Part shown: positions 23,234-31,004 of the stretch, piece by piece
Position numbering within the stretch: position 1 is the first letter of the stretch
Layout: every line of letters starts with the position of its first letter
Source of the DNA: Cryobacterium arcticum
GTDB lineage: Bacteria > Actinomycetota > Actinomycetes > Actinomycetales > Microbacteriaceae
NCBI RefSeq assembly: GCF_003185895.1
Contig: NZ_QHLY01000005.1
Coordinates: forward strand, 434,001 to 498,000
Direction of reading: 5' to 3'
DNA: 64,000 bases
The notes under the pieces: model-generated
Told to the model about the DNA's origin: nothing
The model's database searches: none
Seen by the model: the letters and a program-made list of their open reading frames with translations, nothing else
Program-made: the position numbers and the translations under genes

Positions 23234-24346
23234 TCACCGCCCGGCGGCGGGAGCCACTGTGCCGGGGGCGGGAAAGCGCACCGTGACGATGAGGCCGCCG
23301 GACGGACGCGCCGCGATGCTGAGCGCCGCGCCGTGCACGTCGGCGACCCGGGCGACGAGGGCGAGGCCGAGGCCGCTGCCCACCGGCGCACCGCCCGGCC
23401 CGCCCGAGCGGGTGCCGACCCGGCCGACACCGCGAACGAAGGGCTCGGTGAGCCGGGCGAGCAGCTCGGCGGAGACGACCGGTCCGGAATTGGCGACCGT
23501 GAGCTGCACCGCGCCGTGCGCCACCGTCTCGGTGTGCACGGTGACCCAGCCGGCCGGGACGGTGTTATGGCGGATGCCGTTGAGCAGCAGGTTGGCCACC
23601 ATTTGGCGCACCAGGGTGCCGCTGGCGTCGATGTCGCCCTCCCCCAGAACGCTGCTGATCGCGACTCCGGCCTCGTCAGCCAGGGGGCGGAGGTCGCGGA
23701 GCACCTCGGCCACGGTTTCGGCCACGTCCAGCGGGGTGCGCTCGATCACGTGCCCGGCGTCGATCGTGGCCAGGGCGAGGAGCGCCTCCACCACCTCGAT
23801 GCCCCGTCGGTTGGTTTCATCCAGCCGGCGCAGCAGACGGTCGATGTCCTGGGCCGCGGGATCGGCCAGCGCCACGTCGAGCATGGAGCGTTCGATCGCG
23901 TAGGGAGTGCGGAGTTCATGCGCGGCATTCGCAGCAAATCGGCGCTGTTCGTCGAACGAGCCCTGCAGCCGGTCGAGCATCGTGTCGAAGGTGTCGGCGA
24001 GTTCGCGGAATTCGTCGTGCGGGCCGGCGAGGCGCACGCGCTCGTCGAGTGACCCGGCCGCGACGCGGCGGGCGACCCCGTTGATCTTTCGCAACGGGCG
24101 GAGCATCCGGCCCGCCAGCACCCAGCCGCCGCCGAATCCGATCACCGCGAGCACCAGCAACACTTGCCAGGTGCGCGGCCAGAGAGCGTCGAGCAGATCG
24201 CTGCGATCGGGCAGGAAAGGCCCGTCGCCGCTGATGTTGCCCTCCGGCACGAAGCGAAGAATGTAGAAGACCAGCGCCATCAGCGCGACGCCCGCCACGA
24301 GCAGGAAGCCCGCGTAGCTCAGGGTGAGCCGGAGCCGGGCGCTCAC
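23234..24346 (-). CDS. Sensor histidine kinase (VanS-like)
   Basis: 370 aa. Two membrane segments (residues ~9-30 and ~58-80) flank a short extracellular loop of about 27 residues, then HAMP, HisKA with AANAAHELRTPYAIE (phosphorylated H143), and a HATPase with NLLLNGIRHN and SGLGLALVAR. The N-box and G-boxes are present, so the kinase should be active. GTG 24346 overlaps the stop of the response regulator as GTGA, so regulator and kinase are one operon; the carboxypeptidase gene lies 96 bases downstream. Confidence 0.9.
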   Translation of the reverse strand: MSARLRLTLSYAGFLLVAGVALMALVFYILRFVPEGNISGDGPFLPDRSDLLDALWPRTWQVLLVLAVIGFGGGWVLAGRMLRPLRKINGVARRVAAGSLDERVRLAGPHDEFRELADTFDTMLDRLQGSFDEQRRFAANAAHELRTPYAIERSMLDVALADPAAQDIDRLLRRLDETNRRGIEVVEALLALATIDAGHVIERTPLDVAETVAEVLRDLRPLADEAGVAISSVLGEGDIDASGTLVRQMVANLLLNGIRHNTVPAGWVTVHTETVAHGAVQLTVANSGPVVSAELLARLTEPFVRGVGRVGTRSGGPGGAPVGSGLGLALVARVADVHGAALSIAARPSGGLIVTVRFPAPGTVAPAAGR

Positions 24347-25029
24347 GCGCGGCTCGCGGCAGCGTCGGCCGCCACATCCAGCCGGTAGCCCACCCCGGCG
24401 ACGGTGTGGATGACCCAGGGGTCGCCGAGCCGTTTGCGCAGCGACGAGATGGTGATGCGCACGGCGTTGGTGAACGGGTCGGCGTTCTCGTCCCAGGCCC
24501 GCTCGAGCAGGGTCTCGGCGCTGACCACGCCGCCGCGGGCCGTGAGTAGCACCTCGAGCACGGCGAACTGTTTGCGGGTGAGGGCGACGTACCGCCCCTC
24601 GCGGTACACCTCCCGCCTAAACGGGTCGAGCCTGAGGCCGGCGTGCTCCAGCACCGGCGGGGCGCCCTCGGCGGGGCGCCGGCCGAGAGCGCGCAGCCGC
24701 ACGACGAGTTCGCGGAGTTCGAACGGTTTGGTGACGTAGTCGTCAGCGCCGATCTCGAACCCGCGCACTTTTTCGTCGAGCAGGTCGGCGGCGGTGAGCA
24801 TGAGGATGCGGCAGGGCAGGCCCGCGGCGATGATCCACCGGGCGACGTCGTCGCCGTGGGTGCCGGGGATGTCCCGGTCGAGGATCACCGCGTCGTACTC
24901 GTTCACGGCCAGGCTCTCGAGCGCGGTGTCACCGTCGCCGGCGATGTCCGCCGCGATGGCCTCGAGCCGCAGGCCGTCCCGGATGGCTTCGGCCAGGTAG
25001 AGCTCGTCTTCGACGATGAGTACGCGCAT
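24343..25029 (-). CDS. OmpR-family response regulator (VanR-like)
   Basis: 228 aa. Receiver with phosphoacceptor D51 (VILDRDIPGTHG) and conserved K101 (VTKPFEL); DNA-binding winged helix at the C-terminus (VALTRKQFAVLEVLL, VAGVGYRL). ATG 25029 lies 6 bases after TACGAT (25041-25036), no Shine-Dalgarno, so probably leaderless. First gene of the regulator-kinase pair; the likely target is the downstream D,D-carboxypeptidase. Confidence 0.92.
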   Translation of the reverse strand: MRVLIVEDELYLAEAIRDGLRLEAIAADIAGDGDTALESLAVNEYDAVILDRDIPGTHGDDVARWIIAAGLPCRILMLTAADLLDEKVRGFEIGADDYVTKPFELRELVVRLRALGRRPAEGAPPVLEHAGLRLDPFRREVYREGRYVALTRKQFAVLEVLLTARGGVVSAETLLERAWDENADPFTNAVRITISSLRKRLGDPWVIHTVAGVGYRLDVAADAAASRA

Positions 25030-25137
25030 GTCCCCATCGTAGGCAGGCGTGGTTATCGTGGGCGTATGCCGCAGGTCACGATGACAGCCGCCGGGTCGCC
25101 CGGGTCAGGGCAACGGCTCGAGCCTCGCCGGTCTGGT

Positions 25138-25362
25138 CTAGTCGGCGATGCGGCGCAGACGGATGGTCCACGTGGTCAGGACGGCCACGATCACCACGAA
25201 CGCGATGGTCAGTCCGGTTCCGGTCTGTGACAGTCGCTCGCCGGCCGTCGTGCCCGCGCCGATCACCAGGCTGGTGACCAGAAGACCGGTCGCGACGAGC
25301 AGGGCCAGTGCCGAGACGGACAGGGCCACGTTCGCGACCAGGAATTTGCGTTCAATCACCAT
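25138..25362 (-). CDS. Small membrane protein, unknown
   Basis: 74 aa. Two hydrophobic segments: VALSVSALALLVATGLLVTS and GLTIAFVVIVAVLTTWTI, separated by a short polar loop, with a basic C-terminus RLRRIAD. Start chosen at ATG 25362 because GAGGTAC lies 6 bases upstream; a 21-residue extension has a different composition. No similarity recognised. It lies on its own upstream of the VanR-like gene. Confidence 0.55.
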   Translation of the reverse strand: MVIERKFLVANVALSVSALALLVATGLLVTSLVIGAGTTAGERLSQTGTGLTIAFVVIVAVLTTWTIRLRRIAD

Positions 25363-25512
25363 CGGAGTACCTCGAATTTCGGTCGCATCTGCGCTGTAGC
25401 GGCGACGCTCTAACCCTGCGGGCAATTCGCGAGCGTGGCTAGTCGGCGGAAGAGACGACTTGTGGGCCGAGGCGGGCGGCTGTTACCGAGCCGGATTCGT
25501 GCCCGGGCAACC

Positions 25513-25548
25513 TTGTCGTCGGTGCGCGGCGCCACATAGGATCGGCCT
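25513..25548 (+). promoter_or_regulatory. Candidate promoter of an 18-codon leaderless reading frame
   Basis: TTGTCG (25513-25518), 18-base spacer, TAGGAT (25537-25542), 6 bases, then ATG 25549, so transcription would start at the ATG. Confidence 0.4.
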
Positions 25549-25605
25549 ATGAAGACCGGATCGGCCCTTGGCCACGCACGGATCGGCTACCCGGCCGCCG
25601 ACTGA
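25549..25605 (+). CDS. Putative 18-residue leader peptide upstream of the VOC gene
   Basis: ATG AAG ... TGA encodes MKTGSALGHARIGYPAAD. Too short to be called on coding grounds; supported only by the ideal leaderless promoter spacing in front of it. It ends 77 bases before the VOC gene and could be a regulatory upstream frame. The rest of the 320-bp gap (25363-25682) holds nothing else recognisable apart from the inverted repeat at 25637-25670. Confidence 0.25.
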   Translation: MKTGSALGHARIGYPAAD

Positions 25606-25636
25606 CCCGCCGGCACGCCCGCGGCCCTCCCTTCGA

Positions 25637-25670
25637 TCGTGATATTCACCCACCACAACCACGATCACGA
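25637..25670. promoter_or_regulatory. Inverted repeat before the VOC gene
   Basis: TCGTGAT (25637-25643) and ATCACGA (25664-25670), 7-bp perfect arms, 20-base spacer, just upstream of the Shine-Dalgarno of the VOC gene. Could be an operator or an RNA hairpin. Confidence 0.35.
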
Positions 25671-25682
25671 AGGAAACAGAGG

Positions 25683-26063
25683 ATGGCTATGCCCGCCACG
25701 TTCAACCACACCATTATCGCCTCGCTCGACGGGGCCGACTCCGCCCGGTTCTACACCGAGCTGCTCGAAGCCAGCCCGGCGCCGAGCTGGGGTCCGTTCA
25801 CCAACATCAGCCTCGCCGGAGGAGTGATGCTGCAGTTCGCTGCCCCGCCCGTGCAGATCCAGATGCAGCACTACGCCTTTCTGGTGGACGACGCCCACTT
25901 CGATCGCGCCTACGCCTGGCTGGTCCAGCACGACGTCGAGCACTGGGCCGATCCGCAGATGACGCGCACCGGCGAGACCAACACCGAGCACGGCGGGCGC
26001 GGGGTCTATTTCAAGGACCCCGCCGGGCACGGGCTGGAGTTGATCACCCGACCGTATTTCTAG
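25683..26063 (+). CDS. VOC-family (glyoxalase/bleomycin-resistance-like) protein
   Basis: 126 aa single VOC module set: FNHTIIASLDGADSARFYTEL (metal-binding His at the start of the first beta-alpha unit), then HYAFLVDD and GVYFKDPAGHGLELI (second metal set with the E at LELI). These are the usual ligands of glyoxalase-fold dioxygenases or binding proteins; the substrate cannot be told. GAGG precedes ATG 25683 directly and better fits ATG 25689, so two starts are possible. Single gene. Confidence 0.85.
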   Translation: MAMPATFNHTIIASLDGADSARFYTELLEASPAPSWGPFTNISLAGGVMLQFAAPPVQIQMQHYAFLVDDAHFDRAYAWLVQHDVEHWADPQMTRTGETNTEHGGRGVYFKDPAGHGLELITRPYF

Positions 26064-26085
26064 GCCGGCAGCGCTCTCGTTCGGC

Positions 26086-26937
26086 CTAGTTCTCGCGGCC
26101 GAAGAACCGGCCGAGGTCGGACAGGCCCGGGATCTCGAAGTTGGCGGCGGCATCGGCGAGCCCCGAGGTGTCGAAGGAGGAACCCAGTTCGGTGACCTGG
26201 TCGCCGACTCCGCCGACGTAGTCCTCGGCGCCCGTGGCCAGGTCGCCCAGGCCGCCGGCGTAGTCCTCCGCGCCGGCGGTGAGGTCGCCGGCGAGGCTCT
26301 CGAAGTCCACGCCGAGCCCGGCAGCCTGCTCGAGGATCGGTGCGGCCACACTGCTGAGCACGGCTCCGCCGGCCACCGCGGCGAGCAGCCCGCCGGCCGC
26401 ACCCACGCCGGCACCGGCGAGCACACCGGCACCACCGCGGCCGCCGGACTTGGCGAACAGACCGCGCAGGAAGCCGGGCTTCTGCGCCTCACCGCGGGCG
26501 GCGGCGCGGGCGAGGTCGGCGGGCTCGGCGGACGCCGGGTACTCGGTGGGCGGCAGTTCCGCGCGCAGCTGGGCATTGACCTGCTCACGCTGCGCCGGGG
26601 TCAGCCGGGCGAAGGCGTCGCGGTGCACCTGTTCCAGCTGTTCCGGCTGCGCGGTCTTGAGCAGGTAGTCATACCGGGCGATCGCAGCGGCGTCGTCGGG
26701 GTTGGCGGGGCGCGCGGCGGCCGGACGGTCAGCGGCCGGCTGACGGGCCGCGGCGGCCGGCCGGGTCGCGGCGGCCGTGGGTGCAGGGGCGCCGGTTGGC
26801 CGGGAGTCGCCGGTGACCTTGTCGGCGGCGGCCCGCACGACCTCGCGCCAGTCCGCATTGCCGGAGCCGTTTGCCGACTGCCCCGAGGTGCCGAGGGCTT
26901 TTGATGCCATGTTCAGAATGCGCTGGAAGTTGCTCAC
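26086..26937 (-). CDS. Uncharacterised protein with Ala/Pro-rich linker and glycine-rich membrane-like segment
   Basis: 283 aa. After a short N-terminal helix (FQRILNMASKAL) there is an Ala/Pro-rich linker (residues ~45-90), a helical segment with AIARYDYLLKTAQPEQLEQV and RLTPAQREQVNAQLR, then a hydrophobic glycine/alanine stretch (GVLAGAGVGAAGGLLAAVAGG, given in part) and two near-identical repeats GAEDYAGGLGD and GAEDYVGGVGD. No catalytic motif. In databases such proteins are sometimes named cation-transporting ATPase, but no P-type ATPase feature is present. GTG 26937 has GAGGGG upstream. Confidence 0.6.
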   Translation of the reverse strand: MSNFQRILNMASKALGTSGQSANGSGNADWREVVRAAADKVTGDSRPTGAPAPTAAATRPAAAARQPAADRPAAARPANPDDAAAIARYDYLLKTAQPEQLEQVHRDAFARLTPAQREQVNAQLRAELPPTEYPASAEPADLARAAARGEAQKPGFLRGLFAKSGGRGGAGVLAGAGVGAAGGLLAAVAGGAVLSSVAAPILEQAAGLGVDFESLAGDLTAGAEDYAGGLGDLATGAEDYVGGVGDQVTELGSSFDTSGLADAAANFEIPGLSDLGRFFGREN

Positions 26938-27015
26938 AGGAGGCCCCTCAAAAGTTGACGAGTCCCCAGTTTTCCGGACTCCACCTGTGCAAACCCTCCG
27001 AGCCCGCTCCGCCGG

Positions 27016-27084
27016 CGACTTGCCCTACTGCGGACGAGTTGCCCCGTCGCACCGGGGCAACTCGTCCGCACCCGGGCAACTCGG
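27016..27084. repeat. 69-bp nested palindromic repeat, copy A
   Basis: Inner perfect inverted repeat GCGGACGAGTTGCCCC (27030-27045) with its complement (27054-27069), 8-base loop; outer imperfect arms (GACTTGCCC / GGGCAACTC). 62 of 69 bases are identical to the copy at 28312-28380 in the same orientation. Confidence 0.85.
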
Positions 27085-27101
27085 CACGGGGCCAGGATGC
27101 A

Positions 27102-28271
27102 TCAGCGCGCGCCCCGGTACGGGCGGAAGAACTCGCGCAGCTCGTGGGCATACAGCTCCGGCTGCTCGAACGCCGCGAAGTGCCCGCCGCGCGCGGGCTC
27201 AGTGGCCCGCACCACATTGGCGGTGCGTTCCAGCCAGGCGCGCGGCGGGCGCACCAGGTCGCCGGGGAAGATTGCGAACCCCGACGGCACCTCCACCCGG
27301 CGGGCGAGCTGCGCGGGCGGGATGGCAGCGTTGGCGTTGTACATCCGCATCGACGACCCGATGGTGCCGGTGAGCCAGTAGATGGTGAGGTTGGTGAGGA
27401 TCTCGTCTCGGCTGAACACGCTCTCGAGGTCGCCGGCGCAGTCGCTCCAGACCCGGAGCTTCTCCACGATCCACGCGGCGAGGCCGGCCGGGGAATCGGT
27501 GAGGCCGAAGGCGGCGGTCTGCGGCTTGGTGCGATGCATGGCCGCGTATGCTCCCTCGGCCGCGCCCCAGGCCGCGCCGCCCTGCAACCAGTCGCGCTCC
27601 TCCGGGGTGAGGTCGGCCGGGTTGCCGTTGAACACGGCCAGGCCGGCATCGGTGCGGTGCACGGCCGCCACCCGGTCGGGGTGGTCGAGGGCGAGGTAGC
27701 GGCTCACGTGACTGCCGATGTCTCCGCCCGCGGCGCCGTACCGGGCATAGCCGAGCCCGTCCATCAGCTCGGCCCAGAGTCCGGCGACCTCGATCGAGTT
27801 CGGCGCCGGCCCGGTGGGAATCTCGGAGTCGCCGAACCCCGGCAGGTCGGGCACGACCACGTCGAACGCGTCCGCCGGGTCGGCGCCGTGCGCGCCGGGG
27901 TCGGTGAGCAACCCGATCACCTTGGCGTACCGCCAGAACGAGTCCGGCCAACCGTGGCTGAGCACCAGCGGCAGCACGGGACCGGTCGGTGTAACCGCGC
28001 GGGCGTGGACGAAGTGGATGCCGCGGCCTCCGACCTGGGCGCGAAACCGGGGCAGCTCGTTCAGCCGGGCCTCCTGGGCGGGCCAGTCGAACTCTTCGGC
28101 CCAGTACTCGACGAGTTGCCGCAGGTAGTCAAGGTCGGTGCCGAGGGTCCAACCGGCGTCGTCCGGCGCATCCGGCCACCGGGTGGCGCGCAGACGGGCG
28201 CGCAGGTCCGCCAGCGCCGCCGGGTCGGTCTTCGCGGTGAACGGTTCGGGGTGAAGCTCAGCGTTCGGCAT
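27102..28271 (-). CDS. Epoxide hydrolase (alpha/beta hydrolase with EHN domain)
   Basis: 389 aa. N-terminal epoxide hydrolase domain (residues ~10-100, WPDAPDDAGWTLGTDLDYL), then alpha/beta hydrolase with oxyanion-hole HGWP (106-109), nucleophile D184 in GGDIGSHVSRY and catalytic H in RGGHFAAFEQPE. Converts epoxides to diols; natural substrate unknown. Start ATG 28271 follows TATGGT by 7 bases (28284-28279), arguing against longer readings. The gene is bracketed by two copies of a 69-bp palindromic repeat (27016-27084 and 28312-28380). Single gene. Confidence 0.9.
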   Translation of the reverse strand: MPNAELHPEPFTAKTDPAALADLRARLRATRWPDAPDDAGWTLGTDLDYLRQLVEYWAEEFDWPAQEARLNELPRFRAQVGGRGIHFVHARAVTPTGPVLPLVLSHGWPDSFWRYAKVIGLLTDPGAHGADPADAFDVVVPDLPGFGDSEIPTGPAPNSIEVAGLWAELMDGLGYARYGAAGGDIGSHVSRYLALDHPDRVAAVHRTDAGLAVFNGNPADLTPEERDWLQGGAAWGAAEGAYAAMHRTKPQTAAFGLTDSPAGLAAWIVEKLRVWSDCAGDLESVFSRDEILTNLTIYWLTGTIGSSMRMYNANAAIPPAQLARRVEVPSGFAIFPGDLVRPPRAWLERTANVVRATEPARGGHFAAFEQPELYAHELREFFRPYRGAR

Positions 28272-28311
28272 GCGTGCCACCATACTGCGGGCGGTGCACG
28301 CGGCCCGGCCG

Positions 28312-28380
28312 CGAGTTGCCCTCCTGCGGACGAGTTGCCCCTTCACACCGGGGCAACTCGTCCGCATCGGGGCAAGTCGG
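28312..28380. repeat. 69-bp nested palindromic repeat, copy B
   Basis: Same architecture as 27016-27084: GCGGACGAGTTGCCCC (28326-28341) and complement (28350-28365), outer arms GAGTTGCCC / GGGCAAGTC. The promoter of the epoxide hydrolase lies between this copy and the gene. Confidence 0.85.
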
Positions 28381-28408
28381 CGTCACCCACGCGTCGGCCG
28401 GCGGTGAT

Positions 28409-28912
28409 CTAGATGGTGTGGCGGATGCGCCGCGGCACCACGATCCAGATCACCACCACCACCAGGAAGATGAACACGGCGAAGGCGATGCCCCAGACCC
28501 GGCCGAGCACCAGGTCGAAGATCAGCAGGCCGATACCGGCGACGGTGAGAGCCACTCCGGCGAGGGTGGCCTGCACGAAGTAGTCGGTGTAGCGCACGAT
28601 GGTCTCTTTGGCCCGTTTGCGAAACAGCACCCGATGCAGGCTCACCGGCGCGAGCCCGACCAGGGTGGTGACGATGGACGTGACGACGAGCACGAGGTAG
28701 GTGTCGACCTGGAAGGCGTCGAGTTCGTCGAACCGGGACTGGAACACCGCGGCGAGCAGGAAGCCAGTGAGGATCTGCGTGCCGGTCTGGATCACGCGCA
28801 CCTCCTGCAGCAGCTCGTTCCAGTTGCGGTCCAGCCGTTCGGTGACGGTTTCGTCCCGGCCGTCGTGCGCCGCGTCGGGCTCCTCCGGAGGGCGGGATTC
28901 AGAGTGGGACAT
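28409..28912 (-). CDS. DUF6328-like four-helix membrane protein
   Basis: 167 aa. Soluble acidic N-terminus (~30 residues), then LDRNWNELLQEVRVIQTGTQ leading into four predicted membrane segments (TGFLLAAVFQSRFDELD, YLVLVVTSIVTTLVGLAPVS, ATLAGVALTVAGIGLLIFDL, and FAVFIFLVVVVIWIVV), ending RRIRHTI. The E-L-RV-QTG segment is the family hallmark. Function unknown. ATG 28912 has AAAGG upstream; a longer open frame exists but lacks sequence sense. Confidence 0.78.
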   Translation of the reverse strand: MSHSESRPPEEPDAAHDGRDETVTERLDRNWNELLQEVRVIQTGTQILTGFLLAAVFQSRFDELDAFQVDTYLVLVVTSIVTTLVGLAPVSLHRVLFRKRAKETIVRYTDYFVQATLAGVALTVAGIGLLIFDLVLGRVWGIAFAVFIFLVVVVIWIVVPRRIRHTI

Positions 28913-29018
28913 CGCTGGACCTTTCGTGAGCGGCGCTTGTCGACTTTGAGACAATAACAGTGGCCCTCGCGGATGCGTTCCGCCACCCCAGTTGCCCCGG
29001 CCAGAGCTTGGAGTCGTC

Positions 29019-30182
29019 ATGCCCCAGATATCGTCCACGGCGCGGTCCATCCCGGGGTCGGGCATCCGTCGTATCTTCGAGCTCGCCGCCGCCCTGCCGG
29101 ATGTGATCCAGCTCAGCGTGGGCGAGCCGGAGGCCCGGGTGGCGCCGCATATTCTCGAGGCGGGCGCGAAGGCGTGGCAGAACGACGCCACCAACTACAC
29201 GCCCAACAGCGGCCTGCTGCTGCTGCGCTTCGCGATCGTGACCAAGCTCGCCGAGTTCAACAACTATGCGGTCGACGAAGACCAGGTGCACATCACCGCC
29301 GGCGGTGCGCAAGCCCTGCACATGGCAATGCTCCTCACGCTGGATGCCGGCGACGAGGTTCTGATTCCCGACCCCGGTTATGCCACCTTCGCGATGGCGT
29401 CGCGGCTCGTCGGCGCCGTGCCGGTGCCCTACCGGCTGTCGGCCGATCGTGCCTTCATCCCGGCGATCGACGACCTCGAGCGGCTGATCAGCCCGCGCAC
29501 CCGGGTGCTGCTGATCAACAGCCCGTCCAACCCGCTCGGCGTGGTCTATGGGCCGGGGGTGCTGCGCGAGCTGCTCGATTTCGCCACCCGGCACGACCTC
29601 TGGGTGATCAGCGACGAGGTCTACGAGTACTTCACCTTCGAGGGCGGCTACACGAGCGTGTCGAGTCTGGACACCAGTGACCGGGTGTTCAGTGTCTACT
29701 CGCTGTCGAAGACCTATGGTCTCACCGGTGGCCGGATCGGCTACCTCGTCACCCCGCCCGGCGTGGCCATCACCTTCCGGGCGGCGCAGGAGGCCATCGT
29801 CAGCTGTGTGAACACGCCCGCGCAGCTCGCCGCCGTCGCGGCCATCGAGGGCGACCAGTCTGCGATCGCCGAAGCGCGCGAGCACTACCGCGGCAACCTC
29901 GCCGCTGCCGGCGCCGCCCTCGACGCCCGGGGCATCGAGTACTACCGTCCCGACGGCGCGTTCTACCTCTGGGTTAACGTCTCCTACTGCTCCAATGGGA
30001 ACGTTGCGCACTGGGCGGAGGACTTCTTGCTGACCCAGCGGGTGGCCGTGGCGCCCGGTTCGGCGTTCGGCGCCGCGGGCGAGGGCTGGATCCGGCTCTG
30101 CGCGGCCGGCAAACGCCAACCGCTGCTCACGGCGCTGTCCCGGCTACCGGCCGTGCCCGCGCAGGAGTCCACCTCGGTCTAA
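29019..30182 (+). CDS. PLP-dependent aminotransferase, class I/II
   Basis: 387 aa fold-type I enzyme. PLP lysine K231 in SLSKTYGLTGGRIGY, N-term IQLSVGEPE and HITAGGAQALHMA as the phosphate-cup region, NSPSNPLG and ISDEVYE (D199) as cofactor contacts. Related to aspartate/aromatic aminotransferases; substrate not assignable. ATG 29019 is preceded by TTGGAG; an in-frame TTG at 28992 is weaker. Convergent or tandem neighbours do not suggest a pathway. Confidence 0.88.
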   Translation: MPQISSTARSIPGSGIRRIFELAAALPDVIQLSVGEPEARVAPHILEAGAKAWQNDATNYTPNSGLLLLRFAIVTKLAEFNNYAVDEDQVHITAGGAQALHMAMLLTLDAGDEVLIPDPGYATFAMASRLVGAVPVPYRLSADRAFIPAIDDLERLISPRTRVLLINSPSNPLGVVYGPGVLRELLDFATRHDLWVISDEVYEYFTFEGGYTSVSSLDTSDRVFSVYSLSKTYGLTGGRIGYLVTPPGVAITFRAAQEAIVSCVNTPAQLAAVAAIEGDQSAIAEAREHYRGNLAAAGAALDARGIEYYRPDGAFYLWVNVSYCSNGNVAHWAEDFLLTQRVAVAPGSAFGAAGEGWIRLCAAGKRQPLLTALSRLPAVPAQESTSV

Positions 30183-30332
30183 GCGCCGGTTCGTTCTACG
30201 TCGGCGTTCGCATCGGCGTGTGGGGAGTCATGCCATTACCCTGGGGGATCGCTGGGCAACGAAATACTATGGAGTCGGGCCGAAGACACGGGCCCGCCAT
30301 GGCGGTGACGACGAACACGGCTGGTGACGCTG

Positions 30333-30998
30333 ATGAATGACATCTCGGGAGTACCTCGCCCGACGGGCGGATCGCTGACCGCCCCGCTTCTGGCGCTGAT
30401 GCCCATCACCGGGGTGGCCATCTCGGTTTTCGACCAGAACCGGCGGGCCTCGCTCGTGCATGCCACCGACGCTACGGCGCTCCGGATCGACGAGATGCAG
30501 TTCGATCTGGGCGAAGGCCCGTCGATCGAGGCCGCCACCACGGCGGCTCTCGTCTCTGTGCCCGACCTTGCCGTAAGCGATCGGTGGCCCGCTTTCCTGC
30601 ACGGCACAGCCGGGCTGACCGTTGGCGCTCTGTTCGCGTTTCCCCTGATGCTGGGTGCCGCTTGCACCGGCACGGTCACCTGTTACCGCACCAGCGCCGG
30701 CTCCCTGGATGACCAGACCGCCGCCCTGGGCGCATCCCTCTGCCGGGCGATCGCCGGGCCCGCGTTCCGGCGGGCGATCATTCTGGCCGAGCACGAATCT
30801 CCCGACCAAGAGGCGCCGATCGAGTCTCGGCGGGAGATCCATCAGGCGACCGGCATGGTTCTCAGTCAGCTTGAAATCAGCGCAACGGATGCTTTATCCC
30901 GATTGCGGGCCTACGCTTTTTCCAGCGGATACACCGTTCAGGAGATTGCACACGACGTCGTCAGCCGTCGCCTCAATTTCGCAGAGCTTCCGGAGTAG
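30333..30998 (+). CDS. GAF-ANTAR RNA-binding regulator
   Basis: 221 aa. A GAF-like sensor (residues ~15-145) followed by an ANTAR domain (residues ~165-215, RREIHQATGMVLSQLEISAT, then YAFSSGYTVQEIAHDVV). ANTAR proteins bind two-loop hairpins in nascent RNA and prevent termination. The next gene is of the same type and starts 7 bases later, so both are in one operon. A -10-like TACTAT at 30265-30270 lies upstream, no -35 found. GTG 30324 is an alternative start. Confidence 0.85.
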   Translation: MNDISGVPRPTGGSLTAPLLALMPITGVAISVFDQNRRASLVHATDATALRIDEMQFDLGEGPSIEAATTAALVSVPDLAVSDRWPAFLHGTAGLTVGALFAFPLMLGAACTGTVTCYRTSAGSLDDQTAALGASLCRAIAGPAFRRAIILAEHESPDQEAPIESRREIHQATGMVLSQLEISATDALSRLRAYAFSSGYTVQEIAHDVVSRRLNFAELPE

Positions 30999-31004
30999 GT
31001 AGAC

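Noticed and set aside
26086..26937. Cation-transporting ATPase annotation
   Set aside because: No DKTGT phosphorylation motif, no nucleotide-binding or membrane pump architecture; only Ala/Gly-rich low-complexity sequence.
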